Part shown: in pieces, positions 34,493-43,642 of the stretch
Position numbering within the stretch: the stretch's first letter is position 1
Layout: the number at the start of each line of letters is the position of its first letter
NCBI RefSeq assembly: GCF_040253635.1
Contig: NZ_JBEJGX010000003.1
Span: 5,729,501-5,793,500, forward strand
Source of the DNA: Streptomyces sp. Edi2
GTDB taxonomy: Bacteria > Actinomycetota > Actinomycetes > Streptomycetales > Streptomycetaceae
Direction of reading: 5' to 3'
Length of the DNA: 64,000 bases
The notes under the pieces: generated by a model
Database searches by the model: none
Seen by the model: the letters and a program-made list of their open reading frames with translations, nothing else
What the model was told of the DNA's origin: nothing
Made by a program: the position numbers and the translations under genes

Positions 34493-35503
34493 ATGGTGCG
34501 GATGTATGCGCCAGTTGCGGGTGAAGCGGGCGGGGCGAGAGCCGGGTACGGGGGACTGATCGGTCCGTACGTGGTGCTCCGCCCTCTGGATGACGAGCGG
34601 TCCGGGGTGCCCGTACCGGAGCAGCGGTTCATCGGGCGGAGCGCGGACGGGGACCGTACGGTGCTGATCGGCGTCCCGCTGCCGGAGACCGACCCCGGGC
34701 GGTTCCTCGCCGAGGCGGAGGCCTCGCGCTATCTGCTCGGGCCGTGGGCCGCACCGGCCGCCGAACTCGCCGCGCCCGGCGACGCGCCCTGGCACGCCCG
34801 CCCCTACCTCCCCGCGATCCCGCTGCCCACCGCGCTCGCCCTGTACGGCGGGCCGCTGCCCGAGCGGACCGTACGGGCGCTCGGCGCGGCCCTGATGGAG
34901 ACCCTGATCGTCGGGCACGGGCAGGGCCTGGCCCATGCCGGTGTGTCGCCCGCCGCCGTGCTGCTGGCCGCCGACGGGCCCCGGCTCACCTGCTTCGGGG
35001 CGGTGCGCGCCGCGGCCGAGGACGGCACGCCGCGCTCCGGGCTGCCCGGCCTGGAGTCGGGGAGCCTGCCGCCGGAGCAGGCCGCCGGCGGGCGGCCGCA
35101 GCCGATGGGCGATGTCTACGCACTCGGCGCGACCCTCGCGTACGCCGCCACCGGGTACACCGTGCCGGAGCGGGAAGAGCTCCCCGCCGCCCTGCGGACC
35201 GTCGTCACGGGCTGCCTCTCCCGGGACCCGGCGGCCCGGCCGCGCCCCGCCGAGGTGCTGGACGCGCTCAGCCCGATTGCCGACGAGGGCGCGCGAGTAC
35301 CCGGGCCCGAAGCTGCGGGTGGCGCCGCCGGCCCCCTGCCGCCCGCCACCGTGCTCGACGCCGCCGGAAACCCCGCGGGCCGCGCCGCCGCCGCGCTCGG
35401 CCCCGGTTGGCTGCCAGGACGGCTCATCGCGGCCCTCGCCCGCCAGTCGGCCGAGGTGCTCGCCGCCACCCTCCCGACTCCGCCCGCCGCACGCCAGGAC
35501 TGA
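34493..35503 (+). CDS. Catalytically dead Ser/Thr protein kinase homologue (pseudokinase)
   Basis: 336 residues. The C-lobe layout of a Hanks-type kinase is clear (HAGVSPAAVLLAADGPRLTCFGAVRAA, LPPEQAAGG, DVYALGATLAYAATGY, CLSRDPAARPRPAEVLDAL), but the catalytic loop HRDLKPxN is HAGVSPAA (148-155), DFG is CFG (167-169), and no Gly-rich loop or VAIK lysine is seen. The start ATG 34493 follows GACGGGGG. It ends 8 bases before the active kinase gene, so the two are probably cotranscribed and the pseudokinase may scaffold or regulate the kinase (inference). Confidence 0.82.
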   Translation: MVRMYAPVAGEAGGARAGYGGLIGPYVVLRPLDDERSGVPVPEQRFIGRSADGDRTVLIGVPLPETDPGRFLAEAEASRYLLGPWAAPAAELAAPGDAPWHARPYLPAIPLPTALALYGGPLPERTVRALGAALMETLIVGHGQGLAHAGVSPAAVLLAADGPRLTCFGAVRAAAEDGTPRSGLPGLESGSLPPEQAAGGRPQPMGDVYALGATLAYAATGYTVPEREELPAALRTVVTGCLSRDPAARPRPAEVLDALSPIADEGARVPGPEAAGGAAGPLPPATVLDAAGNPAGRAAAALGPGWLPGRLIAALARQSAEVLAATLPTPPAARQD

Positions 35504-35511
35504 CGCCCGCC

Positions 35512-37752
35512 ATGCCCTTTCCCCTCGCCCATGACGACCCGCCCGGCCTCGGCCCGTACCGCCTCATCGCCCGGCTGGGCAGCGGCGGCATGGGCACCGT
35601 CTACCTGGCCCGCTCGCCGGGCGGCCGGACCCTGGCGCTCAAGACGATGCACGCCCGGATCGCCACGGAGACCGCATTCCGTACCCGCTTCCGGCTGGAG
35701 GCGGATGCCGCCCGGGTCATCGGCGGCCGGTACGGCGCCCAGGTCGTCGACGCCGATCCGCTCGCCGAAACCCCGTGGATGGCCACCGAGTACGTCCTCG
35801 GCCCGCCGCTCGACGAGGCGGTGGAGCAGGCCGGTCCGCTGCCCGAGGCGACGGTGCGCGCCCTCGGGGCGGCGCTGTGCGGGGCGCTCGGGCAACTGCA
35901 CCAGTCGGATGTCGTCCACCGCGACCTCAAGCCGTCCAACATCATGGTCACCGCGCACGGCCCGAAGGTCATCGACTTCGGCATCGCCCGGGCCCTCGGC
36001 GACGACCGGCTGACCCACGCCGGTGCCGCGGTCGGCACCCCGGCCTTCATGTCGCCGGAGCAGGCCACCGGAGAGGAACACGCCCCGGCCGGGGACGTCT
36101 TCGCGCTCGCCGGGGTCCTGGTCTTCGCCGCCACCGGCCGCGGCCCGTTCGGCAACGGGCAGCCGGCCGACCTCCTCTACCGGGTGCGCTACAGCGAGCC
36201 GGACCTCACCGGCGTGCCCGCGGCCCTGGTCCCCGTCCTGTCCCACTGTCTGGCCAAGGATGCCGCGCAGCGTCCGACGACCGCCGAGCTGGCAGCTCAA
36301 CTGCACGACGGCACGGGGGAGTTCGCCGACCAGTTGCCGGACGTGGTGCTCGCCGAGATCGGGCGGCGGGCGAGCGAGGTCTGGCAGGTGGTCCCGCAGC
36401 GGCTGCCCGCACCGCCCGGCCCGCCGCCGACCGTGCCGTCCGCCGGCGCCCCCGCCCGCCGCCTGTCCCGCCGGGGGCTGCTGATGGCGGGCGCCGGGTC
36501 GGTGCTCGGCGTCGCGGGGGCCGGGGCGGGGGTGTGGGCCTGGCTGGGCGCGAGCGCGCCGGCGCCGGGGCCCGGCACCGGGCCCGGGTACACCGAGCCG
36601 AAGCCGGGGCCGAGCGTCAGCGCGGTGAAGAAGAAAAAGCTGGACTCGGTGTGGCAGAAGCAGTACGGCGGCCCGGATGACGACCAGAACCCCGAAGTGC
36701 CCCTGCTCGCCGGTGACCAGGTGGTCCTGGTGGCCAATGCAGGGGCGCGCGGTGTGGACGCGAAGTCCGGGGCGTCCCGGTGGACGTTCTCGCTGTACGC
36801 GGATGACTCGTGGCAGGTCGCCTCGGACGGCACCCGTGTCTATCAGATCGCGAGGGACGAGCATCGTGACGCGAACGGCTCGCTGCGGTCCGTCTCGTGG
36901 TTCCTCGCCCGCGTGGACCTCGTCACGGGCAAGGCAGGCAAGCGCCTCGCCCCGGTGTCGGACGACCGGGACAACGGCCTCATCAGCCGGTTGCTGGCCG
37001 TCGCCGGCGACACGGCCTACCTGGCGATCTCACACGGGAAGGTCAAGCGGTACGAACGGCAGCTGCCCTGGTCCGTGAGGGCGGTGAACCTCCGCACGGG
37101 GAGCCCGGAGTGGACCGACCCGCTGCCGTTCCACTCCGCCGAGAGCGACGAGAACCACTTCCTGTCCGCCAAGGTCGTCGGCCACCTCCTGGTGGTCCTG
37201 CAGCAGATGAACGACGGCACGGTCCGGATCGCGGCCCGCGACACCCGTACCGGGAGGGTGGTCTGGGACAAGCCGTGGAAGGGCGCCGACCGGCGGCTCG
37301 TACGGGATCCGCTCACGGCCGACGACCAGCATCTCTACCTGGGCTACGGCCCGTTGCGGGCGCTGCGGCTGAGCGACGGCGGGCAGGCGTGGGACACGGC
37401 CGCCACCCGCCCCGGGAAGACGTACGGGCCGCCGGCCCTCAAGGGCGGGGTGCTGTACGCGGTGGAGAAGGGCCTCGGCCTGGTCGCGTTCGGCACCGGA
37501 AGCGGAAAGCCGCGATGGGCGGAGAAGAGCGCGGAGGGCCCGCGGGCGGACCACGTCGTCCATCCGGTGATCGGTTCCGCGTACGCCTACACCTACAGCC
37601 ACACCGACCAGCTCCTCCGGGCCGTCGGCCTCACCTCGCACACCACCGAGCAGTTGTACAAGACCAGCGGGACCCGGTTCACCGCCCATGAGAAGAGCGG
37701 GATGGTCATCGCCTCCGGCCCCGACTTCCTCGCCGGCTTCCCCCTCCGCTGA
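35512..37752 (+). CDS. Membrane Ser/Thr protein kinase with extracellular PQQ-type beta-propeller
   Basis: 746 residues. Cytosolic kinase domain: Gly loop RLGSGGMGTVY (21-31), Lys44, HRDLKPSN (136-143), DFG (155-157), SPEQ and DVFALAGVL. A Pro-rich juxtamembrane stretch leads to RRLSRRGLLMAGAG and a membrane segment (about 322-346). The outer part has WD/PQQ-like blades (GVDAKSGASRWTF, VDLVTGKAGKRLAPV, RDTRTGRVVWDKPW). The Arg pairs before the segment resemble a twin-arginine motif. Ligand unknown. Confidence 0.92.
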   Translation: MPFPLAHDDPPGLGPYRLIARLGSGGMGTVYLARSPGGRTLALKTMHARIATETAFRTRFRLEADAARVIGGRYGAQVVDADPLAETPWMATEYVLGPPLDEAVEQAGPLPEATVRALGAALCGALGQLHQSDVVHRDLKPSNIMVTAHGPKVIDFGIARALGDDRLTHAGAAVGTPAFMSPEQATGEEHAPAGDVFALAGVLVFAATGRGPFGNGQPADLLYRVRYSEPDLTGVPAALVPVLSHCLAKDAAQRPTTAELAAQLHDGTGEFADQLPDVVLAEIGRRASEVWQVVPQRLPAPPGPPPTVPSAGAPARRLSRRGLLMAGAGSVLGVAGAGAGVWAWLGASAPAPGPGTGPGYTEPKPGPSVSAVKKKKLDSVWQKQYGGPDDDQNPEVPLLAGDQVVLVANAGARGVDAKSGASRWTFSLYADDSWQVASDGTRVYQIARDEHRDANGSLRSVSWFLARVDLVTGKAGKRLAPVSDDRDNGLISRLLAVAGDTAYLAISHGKVKRYERQLPWSVRAVNLRTGSPEWTDPLPFHSAESDENHFLSAKVVGHLLVVLQQMNDGTVRIAARDTRTGRVVWDKPWKGADRRLVRDPLTADDQHLYLGYGPLRALRLSDGGQAWDTAATRPGKTYGPPALKGGVLYAVEKGLGLVAFGTGSGKPRWAEKSAEGPRADHVVHPVIGSAYAYTYSHTDQLLRAVGLTSHTTEQLYKTSGTRFTAHEKSGMVIASGPDFLAGFPLR

Positions 37753-37862
37753 ACGCGCCACCACGCGATACGACCCGCCACGACCCGCCACGACGCGCCT
37801 GATCCTGCTGAACCCGCCTGCACCTGCCTGCATCTGCCTGAACCGCCTGAAGGACACCGCCC

Positions 37863-39962
37863 ATGAACCCCCTCGGCACCGGCGATCCCCTCCGCCTCGG
37901 CCCGTACCGCCTGCTCGGTGTGCTCGGCGAAGGCGGTATGGGCAAGGTCTACGTCGGCCAGGACACCGAAGGCACCGTGGCCGCGGTCAAGGTGCTGCGG
38001 CCCGAACTCGCCGACGCGCCGCAGCTCGCCCAGCGCTTCGTCCGCGAGGCGCAGGCCGCACGGGCCGTGACGAGCACGGGCGTGGCGGGCGTCCTGGGGG
38101 CGCAGACCGAGGGCGGCCGCCCGTGGATCGCCACCGAGTTCCTGGCCGGGCCGACCCTCGATGAGGCCGTCGAGGCGTACGGCCCCCTCGACGAACCGGC
38201 CCTGCGCGCCCTCGCCGCGTCGATCGCACGCACCCTGGCGGACATTCACGCCACCGGCCTGATCCACCGCGACCTCAAACCCCCGAACATCGTCCTGACG
38301 TCGGCCGGCCCCCGCGTCATCGACTTCGGGATCGCCCGCCCCGAGCACGGCCTCACCCTCACCTCCACCGGCCAGGTCCCGGTCACCCCCGGCTACGGCG
38401 CCCCCGAACAGGTCCTGGGCCGGCGCGTGGCCTCCTCGGCCGATGTCTTCTCCCTGGGCGCGGTCCTGGTGTACGCGGCCAGCGGGCATCGCGCCTACGA
38501 CGCCTCCCACATCGCCGCCCTCCAGTACAAGGTCGTCCACGACGAACCCGACCTGGACGGCGTCCCGGAAGCCCTGCGGCACCTCATCGCCCCCTGCCTC
38601 GCCAAGGACCCGGCCGCCCGGCCCGCGCCCGCCGAGATCGCCGCCGCCTTCGCACCACCGCGCGGCGCCGAACGGGCCTGGGGGCGCGGCCCGGTGGCCG
38701 AGGCGATCAAGGAGCGGGAACGCGGCATCCACGATCTGACCGCGCCGACCCTGCCCGACGGCGGCTCCGGTCGTCCGGTGACCCGGCGCAGGCTGCTGAC
38801 GGGCCTGGCGGCGGGCGGAGCGGTGCTGGCCGCGGGCGGCGGCGCCGCGGCGGTCTGGTGGCCCCGTGAGCCGCGGCAACCGGCCGCGAAGCGCGATCTC
38901 TTCGCCTTTCCGCCCGCCGCCAGGACCCCGAAGGCGCATGTGCTCGACGCGGACAACGGCGACTACCTCAGCGGCGGCGAGGTGAAGCCGCTGTGGGGCC
39001 CGGTCGACGTCCTCGCCGACGACACGCCCGCGCCGCTGCCCGTACGGGACGTCATCGTCTTCGGCGCCCGCGGCGGCGGGATCGCCGCCCACAACGTCGT
39101 GGACGGCAAACGCCGTTGGGCCGCCCGCGGCGTCAGCGCGACCGGCCGCTACCTCTCCCTCTCGGACCGGCTGATCGCCGCCCTCGACACGAAGGGCACG
39201 ATCCGCACGTTCGTCGCGTCGACGGGCGAGCCCCGCTGGACCGCCGACGCCGGGGCGAGCGTCCTGCTGGCCGCCGACGACGAGGCGGTCTACGTCCTGA
39301 CGAAGGACCATCAACTCCGCGCCGTCCGGAGCTCCGACGCCACGATCCGCTGGACGGCGAAGATCGCCGCCGGCTACCGCACCAAGGTCGAGCCGCCGGG
39401 CGCCGTCGCCCACGGCCGCCTGGTCCTGTCCACCGGCGACGGCAATGTGTTCGCCGTCGACACGGCCGACGGCCACCAGGTGTGGGACCTGCCGGGCCAA
39501 GGGGGCGGCCTGATCCGCCCGGCCGTCCACGGCACCACCGTCTACCTCAACGGCAAGACGCTCACCGCCCGCCGGATCCGCGACGGCAAGAAGCTGTGGT
39601 CGGTCGACAAGCGGGATGCCTGGGACAAGCACGAGGACTGGGGTCCGGCGACGGTCTTCGACGACCGCACCGTCTGCGCCGCGCACGGCAGATGGCCCAG
39701 CATCAGGAAGACCGGCGACGGCAGCGAGATCCAGGGCGGGAACGGGGAGAGCATCCTCGGGCTCCCGGTGTTCATCCACGGGCGCGCCCTCTGGTCCATC
39801 GAGGGCGACCCCTGGTACAAGGTGTTCGCCGCGGATCTGTCGACCGACGTCCCCGTCCTGACGTACAAGCTCCCCGCGGCCGAGCGTTCCTGGCTGGTGG
39901 CGGACGGCAACCGGGTGTTCGTCCTCCACGGCACGTCGCTCTACGCGCTGCCGGTGCCCTGA
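37863..39962 (+). CDS. Second membrane Ser/Thr protein kinase with PQQ-type beta-propeller
   Basis: 699 residues with the same plan as the preceding gene: VLGEGGMGKVY (20-30), Lys43, HRDLKPPN (135-142), DFG (154-156), YGAPEQ, then RRRLLTGLAAGGAVLAAGGGAAAVWW (308-333) with three arginines before the membrane segment, and propeller blades (NVVDGKRRWAARG, ASTGEPRWTADAG, DTADGHQVWDLPG, RDGKKLWSVDK). Probably a tandem duplicate that has diverged. The 110-base gap before it consists of CCTGCA/CCTGAA and ACGACCCGCC repeats. Confidence 0.92.
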   Translation: MNPLGTGDPLRLGPYRLLGVLGEGGMGKVYVGQDTEGTVAAVKVLRPELADAPQLAQRFVREAQAARAVTSTGVAGVLGAQTEGGRPWIATEFLAGPTLDEAVEAYGPLDEPALRALAASIARTLADIHATGLIHRDLKPPNIVLTSAGPRVIDFGIARPEHGLTLTSTGQVPVTPGYGAPEQVLGRRVASSADVFSLGAVLVYAASGHRAYDASHIAALQYKVVHDEPDLDGVPEALRHLIAPCLAKDPAARPAPAEIAAAFAPPRGAERAWGRGPVAEAIKERERGIHDLTAPTLPDGGSGRPVTRRRLLTGLAAGGAVLAAGGGAAAVWWPREPRQPAAKRDLFAFPPAARTPKAHVLDADNGDYLSGGEVKPLWGPVDVLADDTPAPLPVRDVIVFGARGGGIAAHNVVDGKRRWAARGVSATGRYLSLSDRLIAALDTKGTIRTFVASTGEPRWTADAGASVLLAADDEAVYVLTKDHQLRAVRSSDATIRWTAKIAAGYRTKVEPPGAVAHGRLVLSTGDGNVFAVDTADGHQVWDLPGQGGGLIRPAVHGTTVYLNGKTLTARRIRDGKKLWSVDKRDAWDKHEDWGPATVFDDRTVCAAHGRWPSIRKTGDGSEIQGGNGESILGLPVFIHGRALWSIEGDPWYKVFAADLSTDVPVLTYKLPAAERSWLVADGNRVFVLHGTSLYALPVP

Positions 39963-40056
39963 GTGCCAGGGTGCGCCGGGGCCCGGGGGTGCCGGGGACG
40001 GGCCTCGGTCCGGCCGGGGCCGGTGCCCGGCCGGACCGCATGGGGGGCCGGGCCGC

Positions 40057-40623
40057 TCAGCCCTTCACCGGCGCATGCTCCCGCAGCACCTCCATGAACG
40101 CCCGCATCCACTCCGGCTGGTCGTTCCACGCCCGCGCCGAGACGACCTTGCCGTCGACGACCGCAGGGCCGTCGACGAAGATCCCGCCGCCCATCGCCAC
40201 ATCCGGCGCGCAGGCGGGGTAGGCGGCGGTCCGGCGGCCCTTGAGGACGCCGAGGGGGGCCAGGGTGGTGGCCGCGTGACAGATGTGGGCGACGGGCTTG
40301 TCCTCGTCGAAGAAGTGGGTGACCACCCGGCGGTAGTCGGAGTCGTTGCGCAGGTACTCCGGCGCCCGGCCGCCCGGGAGGACCAGCGCGGCGTACTCCT
40401 GCGGGTCGACCTCGGACAGGGCGAGGTCGGACGGCCAGGAGTGGCCCTCGCGCTCGACGTAGGTGTCGAAGCCCTCGACGAAGTCGTGCACCACGAACCG
40501 CAGCTTCTTCCGCGACGGGGCCGCGACCTGCGTCTCGTACCCCTCCTCCAGCATCCGCTGGTAGGGGTAGAAGAACTCCAGGTCCTCGGTGGCGTCACCG
40601 GCGATGATCAGGATCTTGGGCAT
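40057..40623 (-). CDS. DJ-1/PfpI-family protein
   Basis: 188 residues. The nucleophile elbow HICHAATTL contains Cys115, with LVLPGGRAPEYLRND and the acidic DATEDLEF (Glu near 13-16) completing the family's Cys site. Family members are glyoxalases, deglycases or proteases, often stress-related. It is flanked by the kinase cluster and maf and is probably monocistronic. The activity cannot be specified. Confidence 0.88.
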   Translation of the reverse strand: MPKILIIAGDATEDLEFFYPYQRMLEEGYETQVAAPSRKKLRFVVHDFVEGFDTYVEREGHSWPSDLALSEVDPQEYAALVLPGGRAPEYLRNDSDYRRVVTHFFDEDKPVAHICHAATTLAPLGVLKGRRTAAYPACAPDVAMGGGIFVDGPAVVDGKVVSARAWNDQPEWMRAFMEVLREHAPVKG

Positions 40624-40854
40624 GGTGCGGACTCCTCACAGGACAGGGGCCGTATCGGATCCATCGGTTCCCCACTCGGCGCCCTCGAATGCGTCGTCCG
40701 CCCACGCGCCCGCCCACGCGCCGTCCCGCTCGCCCACACGCCCGTCCCGCCCGTTCACACGCCCGGCCCGTCGGCCCGCCGACGCGCCCGCCCCGCCCGC
40801 CGGCGCCCCGGACCTACCCGCCCGCCGGCCCGCCCCGGAGCCGGGCAGCGCCGC
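40624..40854. other. GC-rich low-complexity spacer
   Basis: About 230 bases between maf and the PfpI gene; 40690-40845 is made of CGCCCGCCCACGCG/CCCGTCCCG-like units with almost no A or T. No gene seen. Confidence 0.5.
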
Positions 40855-41478
40855 TCAGGTCCACAGCTCCGTGATCGCCACGTCCAGGCCGGCCAGCAGA
40901 CGGCGCAGCAGCGGCAGGGAGAGGCCGATGACATTGCCGGGGTCGCCGTCGATGCCGTCGATGAAGGGGGCGGAGCGGCCGTCGAGGGTGAAGGCGCCCG
41001 CGACGAACAGCGGTTCGCCGCTCTCGACGTAGGCGGCGATCTCGGCGTCGGTGGGCTCGCCGAAGCGGACCGTGGTCGAGGCGGTGGCGGAGACCTGGCG
41101 GCCGCCCGCCGCCGTGTCGATGACGCAGTGCCCGGTCTGCAGGATGCCGGAGCGGCCGCGCATGGACTTCCAGCGGGCGGTGGCATCCTCGGCATCGGCG
41201 GGCTTGCCGAGCGCCCGCCCGTCCAGCTCCAGGACCGAGTCGCAGCCGACGACCAGCGCACCGGCGGCCTCCGGGCGGGCGGCGACCGCGGTGGCCTTGG
41301 CCTCGGCCAGGACACGGGCCAGCTCACCGGGCGTGGCGGCGGTGAGCGCATCCTCGTCGACGCCGCTGACGATGACCTCGGGCGCCAGCCCGGCCTGGCG
41401 CAGCAGGGCCAGCCGGGCGGGGGACTGGGAGGCGAGGACGAGACGGCGGGGGCGGGGCTCTTCGGTCATGTCCGCCAT
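40855..41478 (-). CDS. maf: Maf-family nucleoside triphosphate pyrophosphatase
   Basis: 207 residues (an ATG at 41469 is a possible start). The Maf signature [19 protein letters not shown] is followed by [33 protein letters not shown] and a C-terminal [19 protein letters not shown]. Maf proteins hydrolyse dTTP/UTP or modified NTPs and are linked with septum control in some bacteria. It sits downstream of a PBP gene on the same strand. Confidence 0.92.
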   Translation of the reverse strand: MADMTEEPRPRRLVLASQSPARLALLRQAGLAPEVIVSGVDEDALTAATPGELARVLAEAKATAVAARPEAAGALVVGCDSVLELDGRALGKPADAEDATARWKSMRGRSGILQTGHCVIDTAAGGRQVSATASTTVRFGEPTDAEIAAYVESGEPLFVAGAFTLDGRSAPFIDGIDGDPGNVIGLSLPLLRRLLAGLDVAITELWT

Positions 41479-41513
41479 CGTACGGAGCCGCGGGCCCCGC
41501 CGGGGCGCCCGGA

Positions 41514-42998
41514 CTACTTGTTCAGCACCGCCTCCATCACGGACTTCGCGATCGGCCCGCCCAGCTTGCCGCCGGCGATCTCCGACCGGGGGATGTCCAT
41601 GTCCTTGGGGTCGACGAAGACGGCGACCGCGACCGGGGAGGAGCCGTCGCTCTGCTTGGCGTAGGAGACGAACCAGGCGTAGGGGCGCTCGTCGTTGACG
41701 TTCGCGCCGTGCTGGGCGGTGCCGGTCTTGCCGCCGACCGTCACGCCGTCGATCTTGGCCTTCGAGGCGGTGCCCTCGTTGGCCGTGTACTCCATCATCT
41801 GCTGCACCTTCTTCGCCGTGTCGGCGGAGACGGCCTGGGACTTCAGCTTCGGCTTGATCTTCTCGATCGTCGACAGGTCGGGGCCGCGCAGCTCGTCGAC
41901 GATGTGCGGCATCATCACCTTGCCGTCATTGGCGAGCCCGGCGGCCACCATCGCCATCTGCATCGGGGTGCTGGTGAGGCTGCCCTGGCCCATACCGGTC
42001 AGCGCGGTCTGCGGCTTGTCGAGCTTGTCCGGGTAGAGGCTCTTGCTGGCCAGCATGTCCCCGAGCTCCTTGTCGTAGACGTCGGAGTTGAAGCCGAACT
42101 TCTCCGCGGTCTCGCGCATCTTGTCCTTGCCGACCTTCAGCGCGGTGTCGAGGAAGACGTTGTTGCACGACCACTGCATGCCGGTCTTCAGCGAGGCCTT
42201 GTCGCAGGGCGCGCCCGGGACATCGTTGCCGATCTTCGTCGTGCTCTGCGGGAGCTGGTACGGAGCGGGTGCGTTCGAGGGGGCGTCGATGTCCGACACC
42301 ACGCCGTTCTCCAGGGCCGCCGCCGCGGTGAGGATCTTGAAGGTGGAGCCGGGCGCATAGGTCTCGCGCAGCGCCCGGTTGCTCAGCGGCTTGGTCTTGT
42401 CGGTGTCCATCTCCTTGAACTTCCGGCTCTCGGCGTTGGAGATGCCGGCGAACACCGACGGGTCGTAGGAGGGGGTGGAGGCGAGCGCGAGGACCCGGCC
42501 GTCGCGCGGGTCGAGGGCGACCACCGCACCCTTGGCGTTGAGGTCGGTCAGCCCCTTGTACGCGGCCTTCTGCGCCTTGGGGTCGATAGTGGTGACGACA
42601 TCGCCGCCGCGCGGCTTCTTGCCGGTCAGGATGTCCTGGGCGCGGTTGAAGGCGAGCCGGTCGTCCTTGCCGCTGAGCACCTTGTTGTAGATGCCCTCCA
42701 GGAAGGTCGTGCCCTGCGCCTGCGAGGCGAAGCCGGTGATCGGCGCGTACATCGGGCCGTCCTTGTACGTCCGCTTGTACTTGAAGTCACCTGAGGTCGC
42801 CACCGAGCCGGTGACCGGCTTGCCGCCGACGATGATGTTGCCGCGCGGGTAGGAGAACGCCTCGATCTTGACGCGCCGGTTGTGGGGATCGTTGGCGAGT
42901 TCGTCGCCCTGGACGAACTGGACCCATGTCGCGCGGGCCAGCAGGGCCAGCACCAGCACCCCGCAGAAGACGGCTATATGCCTCAGCGGCCTGTTCAT
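41514..42998 (-). CDS. Class B penicillin-binding protein (PbpA-like transpeptidase)
   Basis: 494 residues from ATG 42998 (GGGAGAG upstream). One N-terminal membrane segment ([22 protein letters not shown]), a PBP dimerisation-like part, and the transpeptidase motifs APGSTFK (SxxK), SCNN (SxN) and [10 protein letters not shown] (KTG). It resembles the PbpA/PBP2 proteins that Streptomyces keep in several copies. The neighbourhood (maf) is consistent with a cell-wall function; no rodA/ftsW is adjacent. Confidence 0.92.
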   Translation of the reverse strand: MNRPLRHIAVFCGVLVLALLARATWVQFVQGDELANDPHNRRVKIEAFSYPRGNIIVGGKPVTGSVATSGDFKYKRTYKDGPMYAPITGFASQAQGTTFLEGIYNKVLSGKDDRLAFNRAQDILTGKKPRGGDVVTTIDPKAQKAAYKGLTDLNAKGAVVALDPRDGRVLALASTPSYDPSVFAGISNAESRKFKEMDTDKTKPLSNRALRETYAPGSTFKILTAAAALENGVVSDIDAPSNAPAPYQLPQSTTKIGNDVPGAPCDKASLKTGMQWSCNNVFLDTALKVGKDKMRETAEKFGFNSDVYDKELGDMLASKSLYPDKLDKPQTALTGMGQGSLTSTPMQMAMVAAGLANDGKVMMPHIVDELRGPDLSTIEKIKPKLKSQAVSADTAKKVQQMMEYTANEGTASKAKIDGVTVGGKTGTAQHGANVNDERPYAWFVSYAKQSDGSSPVAVAVFVDPKDMDIPRSEIAGGKLGGPIAKSVMEAVLNK

Positions 42999-43134
42999 CG
43001 CTCTCCCACTCCCGGCTGGACGCCGCTCCGCGGCCGGCCGCCCGAATTGCACTGTCGAGAGAGAAAGAGGCTGTTTCAGCGGTGATGGTTGCGAGCGGAA
43101 ACTGTGAGGGTTACCTCCCCGCGGACGGGAACGG

Positions 43135-43263
43135 CTACCTCCCCGAGATCAGAACCATCAGCACCACCGCGACCACGGCCAGCACGATGCCCATTCTGCG
43201 GAGCTTGGCCTGCACATCGCGCAGCTCCTCAGGAGGCTCATCGGGCGGATCTGACCACAGCAT
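43135..43263 (-). CDS. 42-residue single-span membrane protein
   Basis: MLWSDPPDEPPEELRDVQ followed by a basic KLRRM and a hydrophobic stretch GIVLAVVAVVLMVLISGR forms a tail-anchored micro-protein. AGGATCGAG lies upstream of the ATG. It sits between pccE and the PBP on the same strand; a 44-bp perfect palindrome begins 21 bases upstream of its start. The acidic cytosolic head resembles micro-proteins conserved next to acyl-CoA carboxylase genes in Streptomyces, but the function is unknown. Confidence 0.75.
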   Translation of the reverse strand: MLWSDPPDEPPEELRDVQAKLRRMGIVLAVVAVVLMVLISGR

Positions 43264-43283
43264 GTCTCGATCCTGAGCCCGAT

Positions 43284-43327
43284 GTGCCCGTGGCGCCTGA
43301 GTACGCGTACTCAGGCGCCACGGGCAC
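43284..43327. repeat. Perfect 44-bp palindrome upstream of the micro-protein gene
   Basis: Two 22-base arms starting GTGCCCGTGG and centred on ACGCGT are perfect reverse complements with no loop. It lies after the pccE stop and directly upstream of the micro-protein gene. It may act as a terminator for pccE, an operator or a cruciform; no T-run follows on either strand. Confidence 0.9.
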
Positions 43328-43392
43328 AATGGACTAGTCAATGCACTATGCACCGACCTGACGCGGCCGGTCACCGCGCCCATACCGGCCGG

Positions 43393-43605
43393 TCAGTGCG
43401 GCCAGTAGCTCGTCCGCCAGGCCCGCGGGCCGGGGTGCGGCATCCGCGCCCGCGCCGGAACCGTGGACGCGGGATCCGACCACTCGGTGCCGCGATCGGC
43501 TCCCTCGGGCGCGACGGAAGCGGCAGCCGCCGCGCGGACCTGCACCACCGCCAGTGCGGCGGCCAGCTCCTCGGGTGTGGGATTGCCCCGTACGACCCTG
43601 ATCAC
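43393..43605 (-). CDS. pccE: Acyl-CoA carboxylase epsilon subunit
   Basis: 70 residues. IRVVRGNPTPEELAAALAVVQVRAAA is the conserved epsilon-subunit helix, and the C-terminus WRTSYWPH is characteristic. Epsilon subunits strengthen the alpha-beta complex of actinobacterial acyl-CoA carboxylases. It starts 37 bases after pccB on the same strand. Confidence 0.93.
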   Translation of the reverse strand: MIRVVRGNPTPEELAAALAVVQVRAAAAASVAPEGADRGTEWSDPASTVPARARMPHPGPRAWRTSYWPH

Positions 43606-43642
43606 CGAAACGGCCCTCCTTCGCTGGTTCTGGTTGTGCCGG

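Noticed and set aside
34744..35511. N-terminal extension of the first kinase into the pseudokinase gene
   Set aside because: The upstream part is Arg-rich shadow of the pseudokinase; the kinase Gly loop follows ATG 35512 at normal distance.
43284..43327. Classical intrinsic terminator
   Set aside because: Symmetry without a loop and no T-run; terminator function remains possible but is not distinguished from an operator, so it is listed as a repeat.
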